From Luteolibacter sp. LG18 (GTDB lineage Bacteria > Verrucomicrobiota > Verrucomicrobiia > Verrucomicrobiales > Akkermansiaceae): 64,000 bases of DNA. Numbering within the stretch: position 1 is the first letter of the stretch; each line of letters begins with the position of its first letter. Below are positions 15,962 to 25,260 of the stretch, piece after piece. The DNA lies in assembly GCF_036322585.1 (NCBI RefSeq), contig NZ_AP024600.1:2046001-2110000 (forward strand), written 5' to 3'. Both the position numbers and the translations under genes were made by a program. The notes under the pieces were generated by a model. That model saw nothing but the letters and a program-made list of their open reading frames with translations, had not been told where the DNA came from and did no database searches.

Positions 15962-16546
15962 ATGACCGAAAAGGAGAAGATGCTGGCCGGGGAACCCTAT
16001 TTCTCCTTCGGCGAGGAGCTGGCGAACGAACGCCTCCATGCCAAGGAGGTGCTGTTCGAGTTCAACGGCATGGCCCCGTCCAAGGTGGACGAGCGCCACG
16101 CCCTGCTCCGCGGGCTCTTCGGCTCGGTCGGCAGCCGCTTCTACGTCGAGCCGCCATTCCGCTGCGACTACGGCTACAACATCCACTGGGGCGAGGGCAG
16201 CTACGCGAACTACAACCTGGTGATTCTCGATTGCAACCGCGTCACCATCGGCGACCAGGTCCTGATCGGTCCGAACGTGAGCATCTACACCGCCGGACAC
16301 CCGCTCGACCCGGTGACCCGCGCGCAGGACATCGAGTTCGCGCTGCCGGTCACCATCGGCAACCGCGTCTGGATCGGCGGCGGCGCGATCCTCAATCCCG
16401 GCGTGACCATCGGCGACAACACCGTCATCGGCGCGGGCAGCGTGGTGACCAAGGACATCCCGGCGAACGTGGTGGCCGTGGGAAATCCCTGCCGCGTGCT
16501 GCGGGAGATCCGGCCGGAGGAGATCGGAAACGGGCCCCGCGGTTGA
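15962..16546 (+). CDS. Sugar O-acetyltransferase (maltose/galactoside acetyltransferase type)
   Basis: 194 aa, cytoplasmic, CysE/LacA/LpxA family. The N-terminal Mac domain is visible (MTEKEKMLAGEPYFSFGEELANER). The hexapeptide left-handed beta-helix includes VTIGDQVLIGPNVSIYTAGHPLDP, with the catalytic His in TAGHP, then VTIGNRVWIGGGAILNPGVTIGDNTVIGAGSVVTKDIPANVVAVGNPCRVLREI. It transfers acetyl from acetyl-CoA to a sugar; the substrate is undefined. The convergent antiporter gene ends 4 nt beyond its stop. Confidence 0.95.
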   Translation: MTEKEKMLAGEPYFSFGEELANERLHAKEVLFEFNGMAPSKVDERHALLRGLFGSVGSRFYVEPPFRCDYGYNIHWGEGSYANYNLVILDCNRVTIGDQVLIGPNVSIYTAGHPLDPVTRAQDIEFALPVTIGNRVWIGGGAILNPGVTIGDNTVIGAGSVVTKDIPANVVAVGNPCRVLREIRPEEIGNGPRG

Positions 16547-16550
16547 CGGG

Positions 16551-18284
16551 TCACGCCTCCACCGTGCCAAACAGCTCGCGGCGGATGCGGTCGCGCTCGC
16601 GGTCGACCTGCTCGTCGGTCGCGCCGAAGTATTCGAGGATGTGCTCGGTCATCGACAGCGCCACCTCGCCTTCGCCGGAAAACACGCCGTCCGCGCCCTC
16701 GTTGAGCAGCTCGTCGGCCTCGCGCAGGTAGGCGGTGCGGGCCAGCACCCGGATCTTCGGGTTCTGGCTCTTCGCCTGCTGGATTGCCTCGTGGCCCATG
16801 TCCACGCTGGAGGCGCTGAGGATGAAAATGTCCGCGCGCTCGATGCCTGCCGCCTTGAGGATGTCCGGGTGGCTGGCATCGCCGTAGATCGCGGGGATGC
16901 CCTTTTCGCGCAGCTTGTGGACGGTGTCGACGTTCATTTCGATCACCGCGGGGGTGAAACCGTTGTCCCGCAGCAGCCGCGCCACCGTCTTGCCGACGGG
17001 TCCGTAGCCCACGATCACCGCGCGCCGTTCCTGGTCGTCGCCCGGCAGGTCGTGGTTGTCCGGAGCTCCCGTCGCGCGGGCCGCCAGGGCGCGCATGCCC
17101 GGCAGCCGGGACAGCCAGCGGTCGAGCGGCGTCACCGAGCGGTAGATCAGAGGGGACACCGTGATCGTGACGATCGCCGAGGCCACCAGCACGTTGAAGG
17201 CTTTCTCATCCAGCAGCCCGTATTGCCGGCCCATGGTGCCGACGATGAAGGAGAACTCGCCGATCTGGGACAGCACCGCGCCGACGCCGAGCGCGGTCTT
17301 CAGCGGGTAGCGCAGCAGCAGCGCGATCACGATCGCGGCCAGCGGCTTGCCGATCAGGATGATGCCGATGGTCGCCACCGCCAGCCACGGGGTCGCCACC
17401 AGACTGCCCCAGTTGAACAGCATCCCCACCGAGACGAAGAACAGCACGCCGAAGGCATCCTTCATCGGCAGCGCGTCGGTGGCCGCCCGGGTGCTGAAAT
17501 CGGAGCGGGCCACCACCATTCCCGCGAGGAAGGCGCCCAGTTCCATCGAGACGCCGAACAACTTCGCCGCGCCCACCGCGATGCCGAGCGCGATCACCAG
17601 CACGCCCAGCGTGAACAGCTCCCGTGAGCCGGTGCGGGCGATCATTGTCAGCAGCCGTGGGATCGCCCAACCGCCGACCAGGAAGGTGAAGGCCACCAGC
17701 GCCACGATCTTGAGCGCCGTCCAGCCGATCGCCATCGCCAGCGCGCCGCCGCCGCTCACCGTGCCGCCGAACACCGCCGGGATCAGCACCAGCACGAACA
17801 CCGTGAACAGATCCTCCACCACCAGCCAGCCGATCGCGATGTGCCCGATCGGCTTGTGCAGGTCGTTGTGGTCCACCAGTACCCGCGTCAGCACCACCGT
17901 GCTGGCCACCGCGATCGCCATTCCGAACACCGCTCCCTGCGTCCAGCTCCAGCCGAAGAACTGGTGCATCACCACCATGCTCAGCACCGTGGCCGCCGCG
18001 CTCTGGACCACCGCCCCGGGAATCGCGATCCGTTTCACCGCCAGCAGCTCCTTGAAGTGGAAATGCAGGCCCACCCCGAACATCAGCAGGATCACGCCGA
18101 TCTCCGCCATTTCCTTCGCCAAGTCCTTGTTCGCCGCGAAGCCCGGCGTGTTCGGGCTCACCAGGATCCCGGCCAGCAGGTAGCCCACGATCGGGGACAG
18201 TCCGAGCTTCTGGGAGCCCAGGCCGAGCGCGAGCGCGGCCGCGAGGCCGCCTGTTAGGGTGAGGATCAGGTCGAGGTGGTTCAT
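16551..18284 (-). CDS. CPA2-family cation:proton antiporter with RCK domain (YbaL/KefB type)
   Basis: 577 aa from ATG at 18284 (MNHLDLILTLTGG). An N-terminal membrane domain of about 12 helices (residues about 5-385) includes LSPIVGYLLAGILVSPNTPG, GMAIAVASTVVLTRVL and LGAFLAGMVVARSDF, typical of Kef/YbaL transporters. The cytosolic TrkA-N (RCK) domain follows: RRAVIVGYGPVGKTVARLLR, with the GxGxxG nucleotide loop, IPAIYGDASHPDIL, and RVLARTAYLREADELLNEGADGVFSGEGEVA. The protein probably exchanges K+ or Na+ for H+ under nucleotide or redox control. The start is 93 nt from the divergent hydrolase gene. Confidence 0.93.
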   Translation of the reverse strand: MNHLDLILTLTGGLAAALALGLGSQKLGLSPIVGYLLAGILVSPNTPGFAANKDLAKEMAEIGVILLMFGVGLHFHFKELLAVKRIAIPGAVVQSAAATVLSMVVMHQFFGWSWTQGAVFGMAIAVASTVVLTRVLVDHNDLHKPIGHIAIGWLVVEDLFTVFVLVLIPAVFGGTVSGGGALAMAIGWTALKIVALVAFTFLVGGWAIPRLLTMIARTGSRELFTLGVLVIALGIAVGAAKLFGVSMELGAFLAGMVVARSDFSTRAATDALPMKDAFGVLFFVSVGMLFNWGSLVATPWLAVATIGIILIGKPLAAIVIALLLRYPLKTALGVGAVLSQIGEFSFIVGTMGRQYGLLDEKAFNVLVASAIVTITVSPLIYRSVTPLDRWLSRLPGMRALAARATGAPDNHDLPGDDQERRAVIVGYGPVGKTVARLLRDNGFTPAVIEMNVDTVHKLREKGIPAIYGDASHPDILKAAGIERADIFILSASSVDMGHEAIQQAKSQNPKIRVLARTAYLREADELLNEGADGVFSGEGEVALSMTEHILEYFGATDEQVDRERDRIRRELFGTVEA

Positions 18285-18376
18285 GAAAGCGCCGTTGGAG
18301 GATACGCAGGTAGCCACCCCCGTCCCGGAAAATTTGCTCGCCTGGCGGATTTTTCGCCCGATCAGTGGGCTTGTTC

Positions 18377-19222
18377 ATGCGCACCGCCTCCATCCAGTGG
18401 GACATGCAGCGTCCCGCGTCCGCCGAAGCCTTCCACGAGCGCGCCGCGTTCTTCGTGGAAACGGCCGTCGCGGACTATGGTGCGCACCTGGTGGTGTTTC
18501 CCGAGTATTTCACGCTGCCGCTGCTCTCGCTGGGTCCCCGCCGCCGCGCCATGGACTCGATCCGGGCCCTAGCGGAAATGACGGACGGGGTGAACGTGGA
18601 AATGGCCCGCCTTGCCCGCGAGCACCGGGTCTGGATCGTCGCTGGCTCCCAGCCGGTGGTACGGAACGGGAAGCTGCTGAACATCGCCTTCATCCATGGG
18701 CCGGACGGCCAGCTCCACGAGCAGCCGAAGCTCCACATCACCCCCTGGGAACGCCATGCCTGGGATGTCAGCGGTGGGGATGAGCTCGTCACCGTCGATA
18801 CCGGAGAGGTCGTTTTCGGCGTGCAGATCTGCTACGATGTCGAGTTTCCCGAGCCGACGCGTGCCCTCGCGGACCGCGGCATCGAGCTACTGGTGGTCCC
18901 GTACTGCACGGACGACCGCCGCGGCCACCTCCGCGTGACCCGCTGCGCCATGGCCCGTGCCGTGGAGAACCAGATCGGCGTGGTCACGGCCGGTTGTGTC
19001 GGCACGCTCACCCGCGTCCCGGCCGCGAACCTGCACTACGCCCGCAGCGGCGTGTTCACCCCCGTCGATCTTGGATTTCCCAACGACGGCATCGCCGCCG
19101 AGGCCGAGCCCGCGCTCGAACAGCTCCTCATCGCCGACCTCGATTTGGACGCCCTCCGCCGCTCTCGTGGCGAGGGAACCGTCACCCCGCTGAAGGACCG
19201 GCGGCGTGACCTTTTTGCATAA
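18377..19222 (+). CDS. Carbon-nitrogen hydrolase (nitrilase superfamily)
   Basis: 281 aa from ATG at 18377 (MRTASIQWDM). The catalytic triad is clear: Glu in VVFPEYFTLPL, Lys in EQPKLHITPWER, and Cys in VQICYDVEFPE. SQPVVRNGKLLNIAFIHGPDG and VENQIGVVTAGCVG are also family strands. The sequence resembles nitrilase-branch amidases often found fused to or beside GNAT domains, but no GNAT domain is present. The substrate amide is unknown. It is single, divergent from the antiporter, and followed by an AT-rich gap. Confidence 0.93.
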   Translation: MRTASIQWDMQRPASAEAFHERAAFFVETAVADYGAHLVVFPEYFTLPLLSLGPRRRAMDSIRALAEMTDGVNVEMARLAREHRVWIVAGSQPVVRNGKLLNIAFIHGPDGQLHEQPKLHITPWERHAWDVSGGDELVTVDTGEVVFGVQICYDVEFPEPTRALADRGIELLVVPYCTDDRRGHLRVTRCAMARAVENQIGVVTAGCVGTLTRVPAANLHYARSGVFTPVDLGFPNDGIAAEAEPALEQLLIADLDLDALRRSRGEGTVTPLKDRRRDLFA

Positions 19223-19465
19223 CGCCAAAAATCAGGTCGTTTTTTGCCAATCCCGATTTGGAGTTATTTGGCATTTTTTGGACTAATTGTGTCCATATTC
19301 TTGGAATGGCGTCTGCTCTTCCAAAAGCATGCGTGCAACTACGAGTGTATCGCCTGTATTCCAAAAATAAACACAATTGGCATACGGAAGGCTTGTAGAG
19401 GGGTGTAGTTTGCGGCAGTTTATGCACGTTCCGTTTGTTGCACGTATTTAAGTAATCCGAAAATC
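19223..19465 (+). promoter_or_regulatory. AT-rich intergenic region upstream of the Verru_Chthon A gene
   Basis: 243 nt without a convincing gene, markedly lower in GC than its surroundings. It contains T-tracts (ATTTGGCATTTTTTGG near 19265, GTTTTTTGCC near 19240) and repeated TTGGCAT words (near 19268 and 19377). It probably carries the promoter of the 19466 gene and the 3' end signal of the hydrolase. No consensus -35/-10 pair could be assigned. Confidence 0.4.
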
Positions 19466-22400
19466 ATGAAAATGATTCTCCTCGTACCGGGGCCTCGTCG
19501 TGCCCGGACACCTGCTGGTTTCAGTCTGGTAATCACCATTCTGATGATGGTTCTTCTGAGCACTCTGGCCTTGGGGTTGCTGTCCCTCTCGTCCATCACC
19601 CTGAGATCCAGCGAGGCGGGTGCGGCCATGGCCACCGCCAAGGCGAACGCGAGATTGGCGCTCGCGATGGCGATCGGGGATCTCCAGAAGTTCACCGGCC
19701 CTGACCAGCGGATCACCGCGGATGGCAGCCGGGATTCCGACCAAACCCGGAAGCATTGGATCGGAGCTTGGAAAACCACCCGCACCCAGGGCGGGACCGA
19801 GGTTCCCGTGGTCAACTGGGATGCCGGCTCCTCGGCGATCCTGGATGCGAGGTCCACATCTGGAGTCGCGGCCAAGGACCTCTTCCAAGGCTGGCTGGTT
19901 TCCGGATGGCCGAATATCGGCAATGAAAAGGTGGCGCTGGTGAGTACCGGCTCGGTGGCGAATGCGACCGATTCCGTGAACGTGCCGCTGGTGGCCATTT
20001 CCGACGGCAACCGCCGTCTGGGGAGCATGGCCTACTGGGTGAGCGACGAGGCGGAGAAAGCGGCTTTCGGCGTGCCGGATTATTTGGTCGGCAAGCAGCC
20101 CGCCACTCCGGGAGACGATGGTTACAAACGCATGTTGATGCCGCAGAACGCCGGTATCGAGGTGCTGGCGGGGTTGGAAGCCTACGACAAGGCCACGGCG
20201 GCGAATTTGGAGAAGGCCTTCAACCCGAACCAAGCGGCGCTCGCAGGTGCCTGGGGCACCACTCCCCTCAAGAATTACTTCCATGCGGTTTCGGCCACTT
20301 CCCACACCCTGTTGGCGGATCCGGTGCGCAGTGGACTGAAGCGTGACCTCAGCGTGTATCTGGAGAATGGCTCGGCTCCCGCTCGCGACACCTTGCTGCC
20401 GCAGGTGGACGACACCACCGCCCTGTTGGAAGGGAGCAAGCGTCAGGCCCAGGGGCCGAAGCTCGGCACTTTCCGCGCGTGGACGAAACTGGCCGACGAT
20501 GTCACCACGGACGGGACGATCGCCCCGCGGGGCTCGGCCAATACCGTGAGCATGGGTTACACCCAGGGTGGCCTGCTGGCCTACGGCAAACTGCCGAGCA
20601 TGCAGGCGTCGAACATGCCGATCGGGCCGGTGGTGGCCTCGGTGCAGATGTACACCCGCTTCTCCTACGTCCGCGGCTATCTCGTGACGAACCTCTACCC
20701 GCGGATCGTGCTGTGGAATCCCTACAATGTGACGCTCAAGTCCTCTGCCTACTCAATGGATTTGAACTTTGCCTTCAGCGACGACGGCAAGGTGATGAAA
20801 GGTTCCACCACCTATCCGGAAACCTACGACTACACGCCGCGGGGCAACAAGGACATGCGGCCCCGCCTGAGCATCGAGGCCACGGAATTCGCCCCCGGCG
20901 AGGCACTCGTGTTCAGCCCGAAAATCAGCACTCCCAACGTGGGCGGCAATTCGATGCAGCTCGTGGGACGCACCGCCACCGGTGAAAACCTGATGAGCGC
21001 CAAGACGGATCCGGCCCTGATGTCGAACTTCTACGTCACCCTGCGGACCACTCCGGTCACCGTCGCCGACCTGCCCGCCACCTTCGACCACAACCAGGGC
21101 GGTTACTACTGGGTCGATGGCATGGACTGGTGGGAGAATAACACCGGGAACGGCATGAAGGTGAGCCTGCATCTGGGCTCGGCCACGAACTACACCAACA
21201 TGATGGCCAACCCGGTGCTCCAGGTCGTGGACATGGACAACTGGAAGCGCGAGTACAGCGGACGCTTCAATCCCGGCCGCTGGCGGGTCGGAGGGCAGGA
21301 ACCGCTCTACGACTACGAGACCACCCAGACGATGATCCCGTGGTCGCGCACTTGCTATGGCTTCCGCTACAAGTGGCCGGTCGAGGTGAATCCGTATGAC
21401 TTGGCCGGCACTTCGGGAAACCGCTACTGGGAAGCCGCGGTCCAGTCCGACTACAACCTGCGTGCGCCATTCTGCTACCGCAGCCCGTATGACAACATCA
21501 CGGACAACGGCGAGTCCCACCACTGGTACATGTGGGGGCCGTATGCGTCGGACAGCGTCCAGTCGCTGGACTACAATTCGTCCCAGCTCGCGGTTTGGAA
21601 GAATTCCAGCGGCTACTACCGTGGCAGTCCGTTCTTCGGGGCGGCGAAGGCTTCCGCGAGCCACGTCTATCCGAAGTACGATCTGCCCTACCACGACGAG
21701 CGGGTGGTGTCGCTAGGCTCCTTCCAGCATGTTCCGCTCACGCCCTTCGTGTGGCATCCGGCATACGCCGTCGGTTCCGGATGGGTTCCGGCGAACCTGA
21801 AAGACCGTGCCCGGACCGCGGATTCCACCACGGCTGGCCAGTGGACCTCCGAGATCAAGTTCCTGCCGACCTGGTACCGCCAGACGCTTGGCAGCGACGA
21901 GACCGTGTATGATCTGGCCTACGAGGCGAACCACGAGCTTTGGGACCGTTATTATCTCTCCGGGTCGAAGGCCGCCGAGCGTGCGGGCTTCATTTCCCAG
22001 CCGACCGTCAACCGCATGCCGAACTCCAGGCTCGTCCCGCGAACGGATGTGAAGCCCAGCGCCACCCGGATGAACGACTACTATCAGGCCGCCTCGGAGG
22101 TGATGCTGGCGGGGGGATTCAACGTGAACTCGATGAACGCCGATGCTTGGAAGGCTGTCCTCGCATCGCTCCGCGACGTCACGGTTCCGGCCCAGAGCGG
22201 CGGCTCCGGTGGGGCGTCCGGGACGTCCTTCAACCGGTTCCTGACTCCTCCGGGCGGGGACGTGTCCCCGGTGGATTCCTACAAGGCCGCGAGCTGGAAT
22301 GGTTTCCGCAAGCTCTCCGATGCCGAACTTGGAAACCTGGCCACGAAGATCGTGGACGTTGTCCGGGAGCGCGGACCGTTTCTCTCGGTTTCGGATTTCG

Positions 22401-22954
22401 TGAACCGCCGCCTGGTGCCGACGGGCACTTCGAGTTCGTCCGACCAAGGTCTGATGGGCGCGTTGGATGATGCGATTGCCCGGGCCGGCCTCAACCAATC
22501 GCTCATTTCGGGGGACACCTCGTTCCGCATGAGTGGCTTTGGTGCGGCCAGCTACGAGCCTGGAAACAATGCGGCGGCATGGGGGGAAACCAGCCACGTC
22601 ACGAAAACGGGTGGCAGCTCGACCGGTTTCAGCAAGGCCGCCGGTATGCCAACCTTCCTCCAGCAAGGGGACATCCTCCAGTCGCTGGGTTCCACCCTCA
22701 CCGCCCGTGGTGACACCTTCCGTGTCCGGGCCTACGGGGAAGCCCGCGATGGTTCGAACAAGGTCATCGCCCGGGCATGGTGCGATGCGGTGGTGCAGCG
22801 CCTCCCGGACTACGTGGACGCCTCCAACGCGTCCGAAATTCCGGCGTTCGCGTCCACCGGCACGCCCAATCCAGCCGTCAGCACCGTTAACCGGCAGTTC
22901 GGCCGCCGTTATCAAATCGCGTCCTTCCGTTGGATGCTGCCTTCCGAAATCTGA
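19466..22954 (+). CDS. Verru_Chthon cassette protein A-type pilin-like giant protein
   Basis: 1162 aa. The N-terminus has a type IV-pilin/pseudopilin-like signal: RRARTPAGFSLVITILMMVLLSTLALGLLSL, with Gly-Phe-Ser at the cleavage point and a long hydrophobic helix; next comes SEAGAAMATAKANARLALAMAIGDLQ, the landmark of Verru_Chthon cassette protein A (TIGR02600). The rest is a huge extracellular part rich in Trp, Tyr and Asn, with no catalytic motif that I recognise; the C-terminal end has RARAWCDAVVQRLPDY, also family-like. The B, C and D cassette genes that normally follow are absent; a proline-rich secreted protein comes 22 nt downstream instead. The role in the envelope is unknown. Confidence 0.85.
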   Translation: MKMILLVPGPRRARTPAGFSLVITILMMVLLSTLALGLLSLSSITLRSSEAGAAMATAKANARLALAMAIGDLQKFTGPDQRITADGSRDSDQTRKHWIGAWKTTRTQGGTEVPVVNWDAGSSAILDARSTSGVAAKDLFQGWLVSGWPNIGNEKVALVSTGSVANATDSVNVPLVAISDGNRRLGSMAYWVSDEAEKAAFGVPDYLVGKQPATPGDDGYKRMLMPQNAGIEVLAGLEAYDKATAANLEKAFNPNQAALAGAWGTTPLKNYFHAVSATSHTLLADPVRSGLKRDLSVYLENGSAPARDTLLPQVDDTTALLEGSKRQAQGPKLGTFRAWTKLADDVTTDGTIAPRGSANTVSMGYTQGGLLAYGKLPSMQASNMPIGPVVASVQMYTRFSYVRGYLVTNLYPRIVLWNPYNVTLKSSAYSMDLNFAFSDDGKVMKGSTTYPETYDYTPRGNKDMRPRLSIEATEFAPGEALVFSPKISTPNVGGNSMQLVGRTATGENLMSAKTDPALMSNFYVTLRTTPVTVADLPATFDHNQGGYYWVDGMDWWENNTGNGMKVSLHLGSATNYTNMMANPVLQVVDMDNWKREYSGRFNPGRWRVGGQEPLYDYETTQTMIPWSRTCYGFRYKWPVEVNPYDLAGTSGNRYWEAAVQSDYNLRAPFCYRSPYDNITDNGESHHWYMWGPYASDSVQSLDYNSSQLAVWKNSSGYYRGSPFFGAAKASASHVYPKYDLPYHDERVVSLGSFQHVPLTPFVWHPAYAVGSGWVPANLKDRARTADSTTAGQWTSEIKFLPTWYRQTLGSDETVYDLAYEANHELWDRYYLSGSKAAERAGFISQPTVNRMPNSRLVPRTDVKPSATRMNDYYQAASEVMLAGGFNVNSMNADAWKAVLASLRDVTVPAQSGGSGGASGTSFNRFLTPPGGDVSPVDSYKAASWNGFRKLSDAELGNLATKIVDVVRERGPFLSVSDFVNRRLVPTGTSSSSDQGLMGALDDAIARAGLNQSLISGDTSFRMSGFGAASYEPGNNAAAWGETSHVTKTGGSSTGFSKAAGMPTFLQQGDILQSLGSTLTARGDTFRVRAYGEARDGSNKVIARAWCDAVVQRLPDYVDASNASEIPAFASTGTPNPAVSTVNRQFGRRYQIASFRWMLPSEI

Positions 22955-22976
22955 ACGACCTGACCCATTGCAAATC

Positions 22977-23936
22977 ATGAAGAAAACCGTTTCCGTTTCG
23001 ATGCTCGTGTCGGTGTTGGCCGCGGCGCGATTGATGGCTCAGGCACCTCCGCCGCCCCCGCCGCCGTCCGGTGGTGGTGACGGCCCGCCGCCGGGAGCCG
23101 GGCGTGATCTCAGCTCCGCTCCAGTGCCAGCAGCCGATAAAGCGGCGAAAGGGCTGGGACTCACCGATGAGGAGAAAAAGGCCGGCCTGGTGACGGTGTC
23201 GGTGATGCCGGTGGGATTCATCCCGCCTCCGATCATCAAGCTCGATGCCTCCGGCATGCCGCGTGAAACCTACCGTAATCCGATGGAGTTCCCGCCGGTG
23301 GTCTACAAGGTCAAGACCGCCAAAGGTGAGGTCAAGATCATCGGGGCCCAGAACCAGCTCGGTCCCTCCTCCGTGATTCCACGCCAGGAGAGCACGACTC
23401 TTTACTACGTCTCCCCTCCTGATCCGAAGAGCACCACGGAGCAGAAGGGCGAGGACCTGCGTCCGATCGGAAAGCTGGCGATTGCGCCGGATGCCACCCA
23501 CCTGCTGGTGGTGATTTGGAAGGAGCCGTCCGAAAAGATGTGGAACTCCCCGAAATACAAGGTGATCGACGTTTCCCCGTCCAAGCTCGCGCCGAACAGC
23601 CTGACCGCCATCAATGCCTCGGAGGCGACCCTCACCATCCAGTCCGGCAAGGGGCCGTTCAAAATGGCCCCCGGTTTCATGGGGCGGGTAGAGCTGCCCC
23701 TGAACAAGCAGGGGGAGGTTCCGATGTACGTGGCGACTTCCGCCAATGGTGAACTGGAGCCGCTGTCCCAGACCGTGGTGTCCACCGCCACCGACTCCCG
23801 GATTTTCCTGGTGGCGTGGGAAGCACCGAAATCGCGTGCGACTCCCGCGGGGGTGATGATGACGGTCGGCTCGAAGCAACTGGTCCTGCCGACCTTGCCC
23901 CCGGACACGAGCCAGGCGGCGCTGGACCGGCCGTGA
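22977..23936 (+). CDS. Secreted protein with Pro/Gly-rich N-terminal segment, 319 aa
   Basis: A signal peptide (MKKTVSVSMLVSVLAAARLMAQ) is followed by a poly-Pro/Gly stretch (APPPPPPPSGGGDGPPPGAG), then a strand-rich body with VVYKVKTAKGEVKIIGAQNQ, LYYVSPPDPKSTTEQ, IAPDATHLLVVIWKEP and GRVELPLNKQGEVPMYVAT. No enzyme motif is evident. It begins 22 nt after the Verru_Chthon A gene, so the two are probably cotranscribed, and it is followed by a strong terminator. It may be a partner or accessory of the giant pilin-like protein (inference from position). Confidence 0.7.
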   Translation: MKKTVSVSMLVSVLAAARLMAQAPPPPPPPSGGGDGPPPGAGRDLSSAPVPAADKAAKGLGLTDEEKKAGLVTVSVMPVGFIPPPIIKLDASGMPRETYRNPMEFPPVVYKVKTAKGEVKIIGAQNQLGPSSVIPRQESTTLYYVSPPDPKSTTEQKGEDLRPIGKLAIAPDATHLLVVIWKEPSEKMWNSPKYKVIDVSPSKLAPNSLTAINASEATLTIQSGKGPFKMAPGFMGRVELPLNKQGEVPMYVATSANGELEPLSQTVVSTATDSRIFLVAWEAPKSRATPAGVMMTVGSKQLVLPTLPPDTSQAALDRP

Positions 23937-23958
23937 TCCGGAAAGCCTGATCCTCATG

Positions 23959-23993
23959 AAAAGCCCGCGCCGGATGTCCGGCGCGGGCTTTTT
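23959..23993 (+). terminator. Intrinsic terminator of the Verru_Chthon A operon
   Basis: A 13-bp stem (AAGCCCGCGCCGG, 23961-23973, pairing with 23978-23990), loop ATGT, then TTTTT. It sits 22 nt past the stop and 14 nt before the convergent nagA stop, so it may serve both directions. Confidence 0.88.
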
Positions 23994-24007
23994 GATGAAG
24001 GGATGGC

Positions 24008-25150
24008 TCAGCGTTCCTCGCCGCCGACCAGCGTCTTCCAGACGTTGAAGTCGGAATCGAGCAGCACGATGTCGGCGTGGAAGCCGGGCTCGAGCTTGCC
24101 GAAGCCCTCGAGGCCGAGCGACTGGGCCTGGTTCCAGGAGGTGGTTTTGACGATCTGGGACAGCGGCAGGCCGGTGATGGCGGCCACGTTCTTCACGCCG
24201 TCGTTGTAGAGCAGCGCGGAGCCGGCGAGCGCGCCGCCGTGCTTGAGGCGGGCGACGTCGTTTTCCACGACCACTTCGAGGCCGCCGAGCATGCACTCGC
24301 CGTTGCCGATCCAGGACGCGGCCATGGAATCGGTGATCATCAGGATGCGGTCGATCGGGACGAGCTTGAAGATGAGCTTCAGCATGTCCGGGGCGAGGTG
24401 GACGGTGTCGCAGATCAGCTCGATCTTGATCGAGTCGTCCATCAGGCCGGTGCCGACCACGCCGATCTCGCGGTGGTGGAGCGGCGTCATGGCATTGCCG
24501 AAGTGGGTGAGATGGGTCAGGCCGGCGTCCTTCGCGGCGGCGATGTGGGCCGCGGTGGAGGAGGTGTGGGCGGCGGAGCTGGTGATGCCGTGCGCCTTGG
24601 CCTCGCGGATCACTTCGAGCGCGCCCGGCATTTCCGGGGCGAGGGAGACGATCAGGGCCGGGGCGATGTCATGGAACGCCTTGAGCTCGGGGAAATTCGG
24701 CAGGCGCACGTATTCCGGGTTCTGGGCACCGGCTTTCTCCTTGTTGATGAAAGGGCCTTCCACGTGCACGCCCGGAGCGCGGGTGAATTCCGGGTTCGCC
24801 ATGTATTCGGCGATCTTGCCGGCGATTTCCTCCAGCTTGTCCTGCGGCTGGGTGAGGGTGGTGGGCAGCCAGGTGGTGACGCCTTCCTGGAGCTTCTTCC
24901 GCGCGATGTGGCGGATGGCTTCCAGCGAGTTGTCGCAGACGTCGTGGCCGTCCGCGCCGTGACAATGGATGTCGAAGAAACCGGGCATCGCAATGCGGCC
25001 GGCGGCGTCGATCACGGTGTCCGCGGCGGGGAGCTCGGCCCCGGCTTCATAGACGGCGGCGATTCGGCCGTCTTCCAGCAGGAGCGCGCCGTTCTCGAGG
25101 TCCCGGTCCGGCGATACAATACGGGCGTTCTGGATCAGTGTTCTCTTCAT
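24008..25150 (-). CDS. nagA: N-acetylglucosamine-6-phosphate deacetylase
   Basis: 380 aa from ATG at 25150 (MKRTLIQNARIVSPD); the frame stays open upstream but the family start is clear. Amidohydrolase features: FFDIHCHGADGHDVCDN (metal HxH), PGVHVEGPFINKEKAGAQNP (metal Glu), TSSAAHTSST and THLTHFGNAMTPLHHRE (metal His pair), ICDTVHLAP, and the catalytic Asp in MITDSMAA. It removes acetyl from GlcNAc-6-phosphate in amino-sugar and cell-wall recycling. No nagB is adjacent. The start is divergent from the CHAD gene by 110 nt. Confidence 0.95.
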   Translation of the reverse strand: MKRTLIQNARIVSPDRDLENGALLLEDGRIAAVYEAGAELPAADTVIDAAGRIAMPGFFDIHCHGADGHDVCDNSLEAIRHIARKKLQEGVTTWLPTTLTQPQDKLEEIAGKIAEYMANPEFTRAPGVHVEGPFINKEKAGAQNPEYVRLPNFPELKAFHDIAPALIVSLAPEMPGALEVIREAKAHGITSSAAHTSSTAAHIAAAKDAGLTHLTHFGNAMTPLHHREIGVVGTGLMDDSIKIELICDTVHLAPDMLKLIFKLVPIDRILMITDSMAASWIGNGECMLGGLEVVVENDVARLKHGGALAGSALLYNDGVKNVAAITGLPLSQIVKTTSWNQAQSLGLEGFGKLEPGFHADIVLLDSDFNVWKTLVGGEER

Positions 25151-25260
25151 GGACAAAAACAGACAAAGGTTACGCGCAATAGGATCGGGCCAATTTCCGT
25201 GCCTGACAAGCCGGGACCTTGCGGTTAGGGTCCGGCGTTTTTTCCAAACCAGTTTGATCG

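Noticed and set aside
16551..18317. Upstream start at 18317 for the antiporter
   Set aside because: The first eleven residues lack family character, and ATG 18284 gives the usual MNHLDL-type start.
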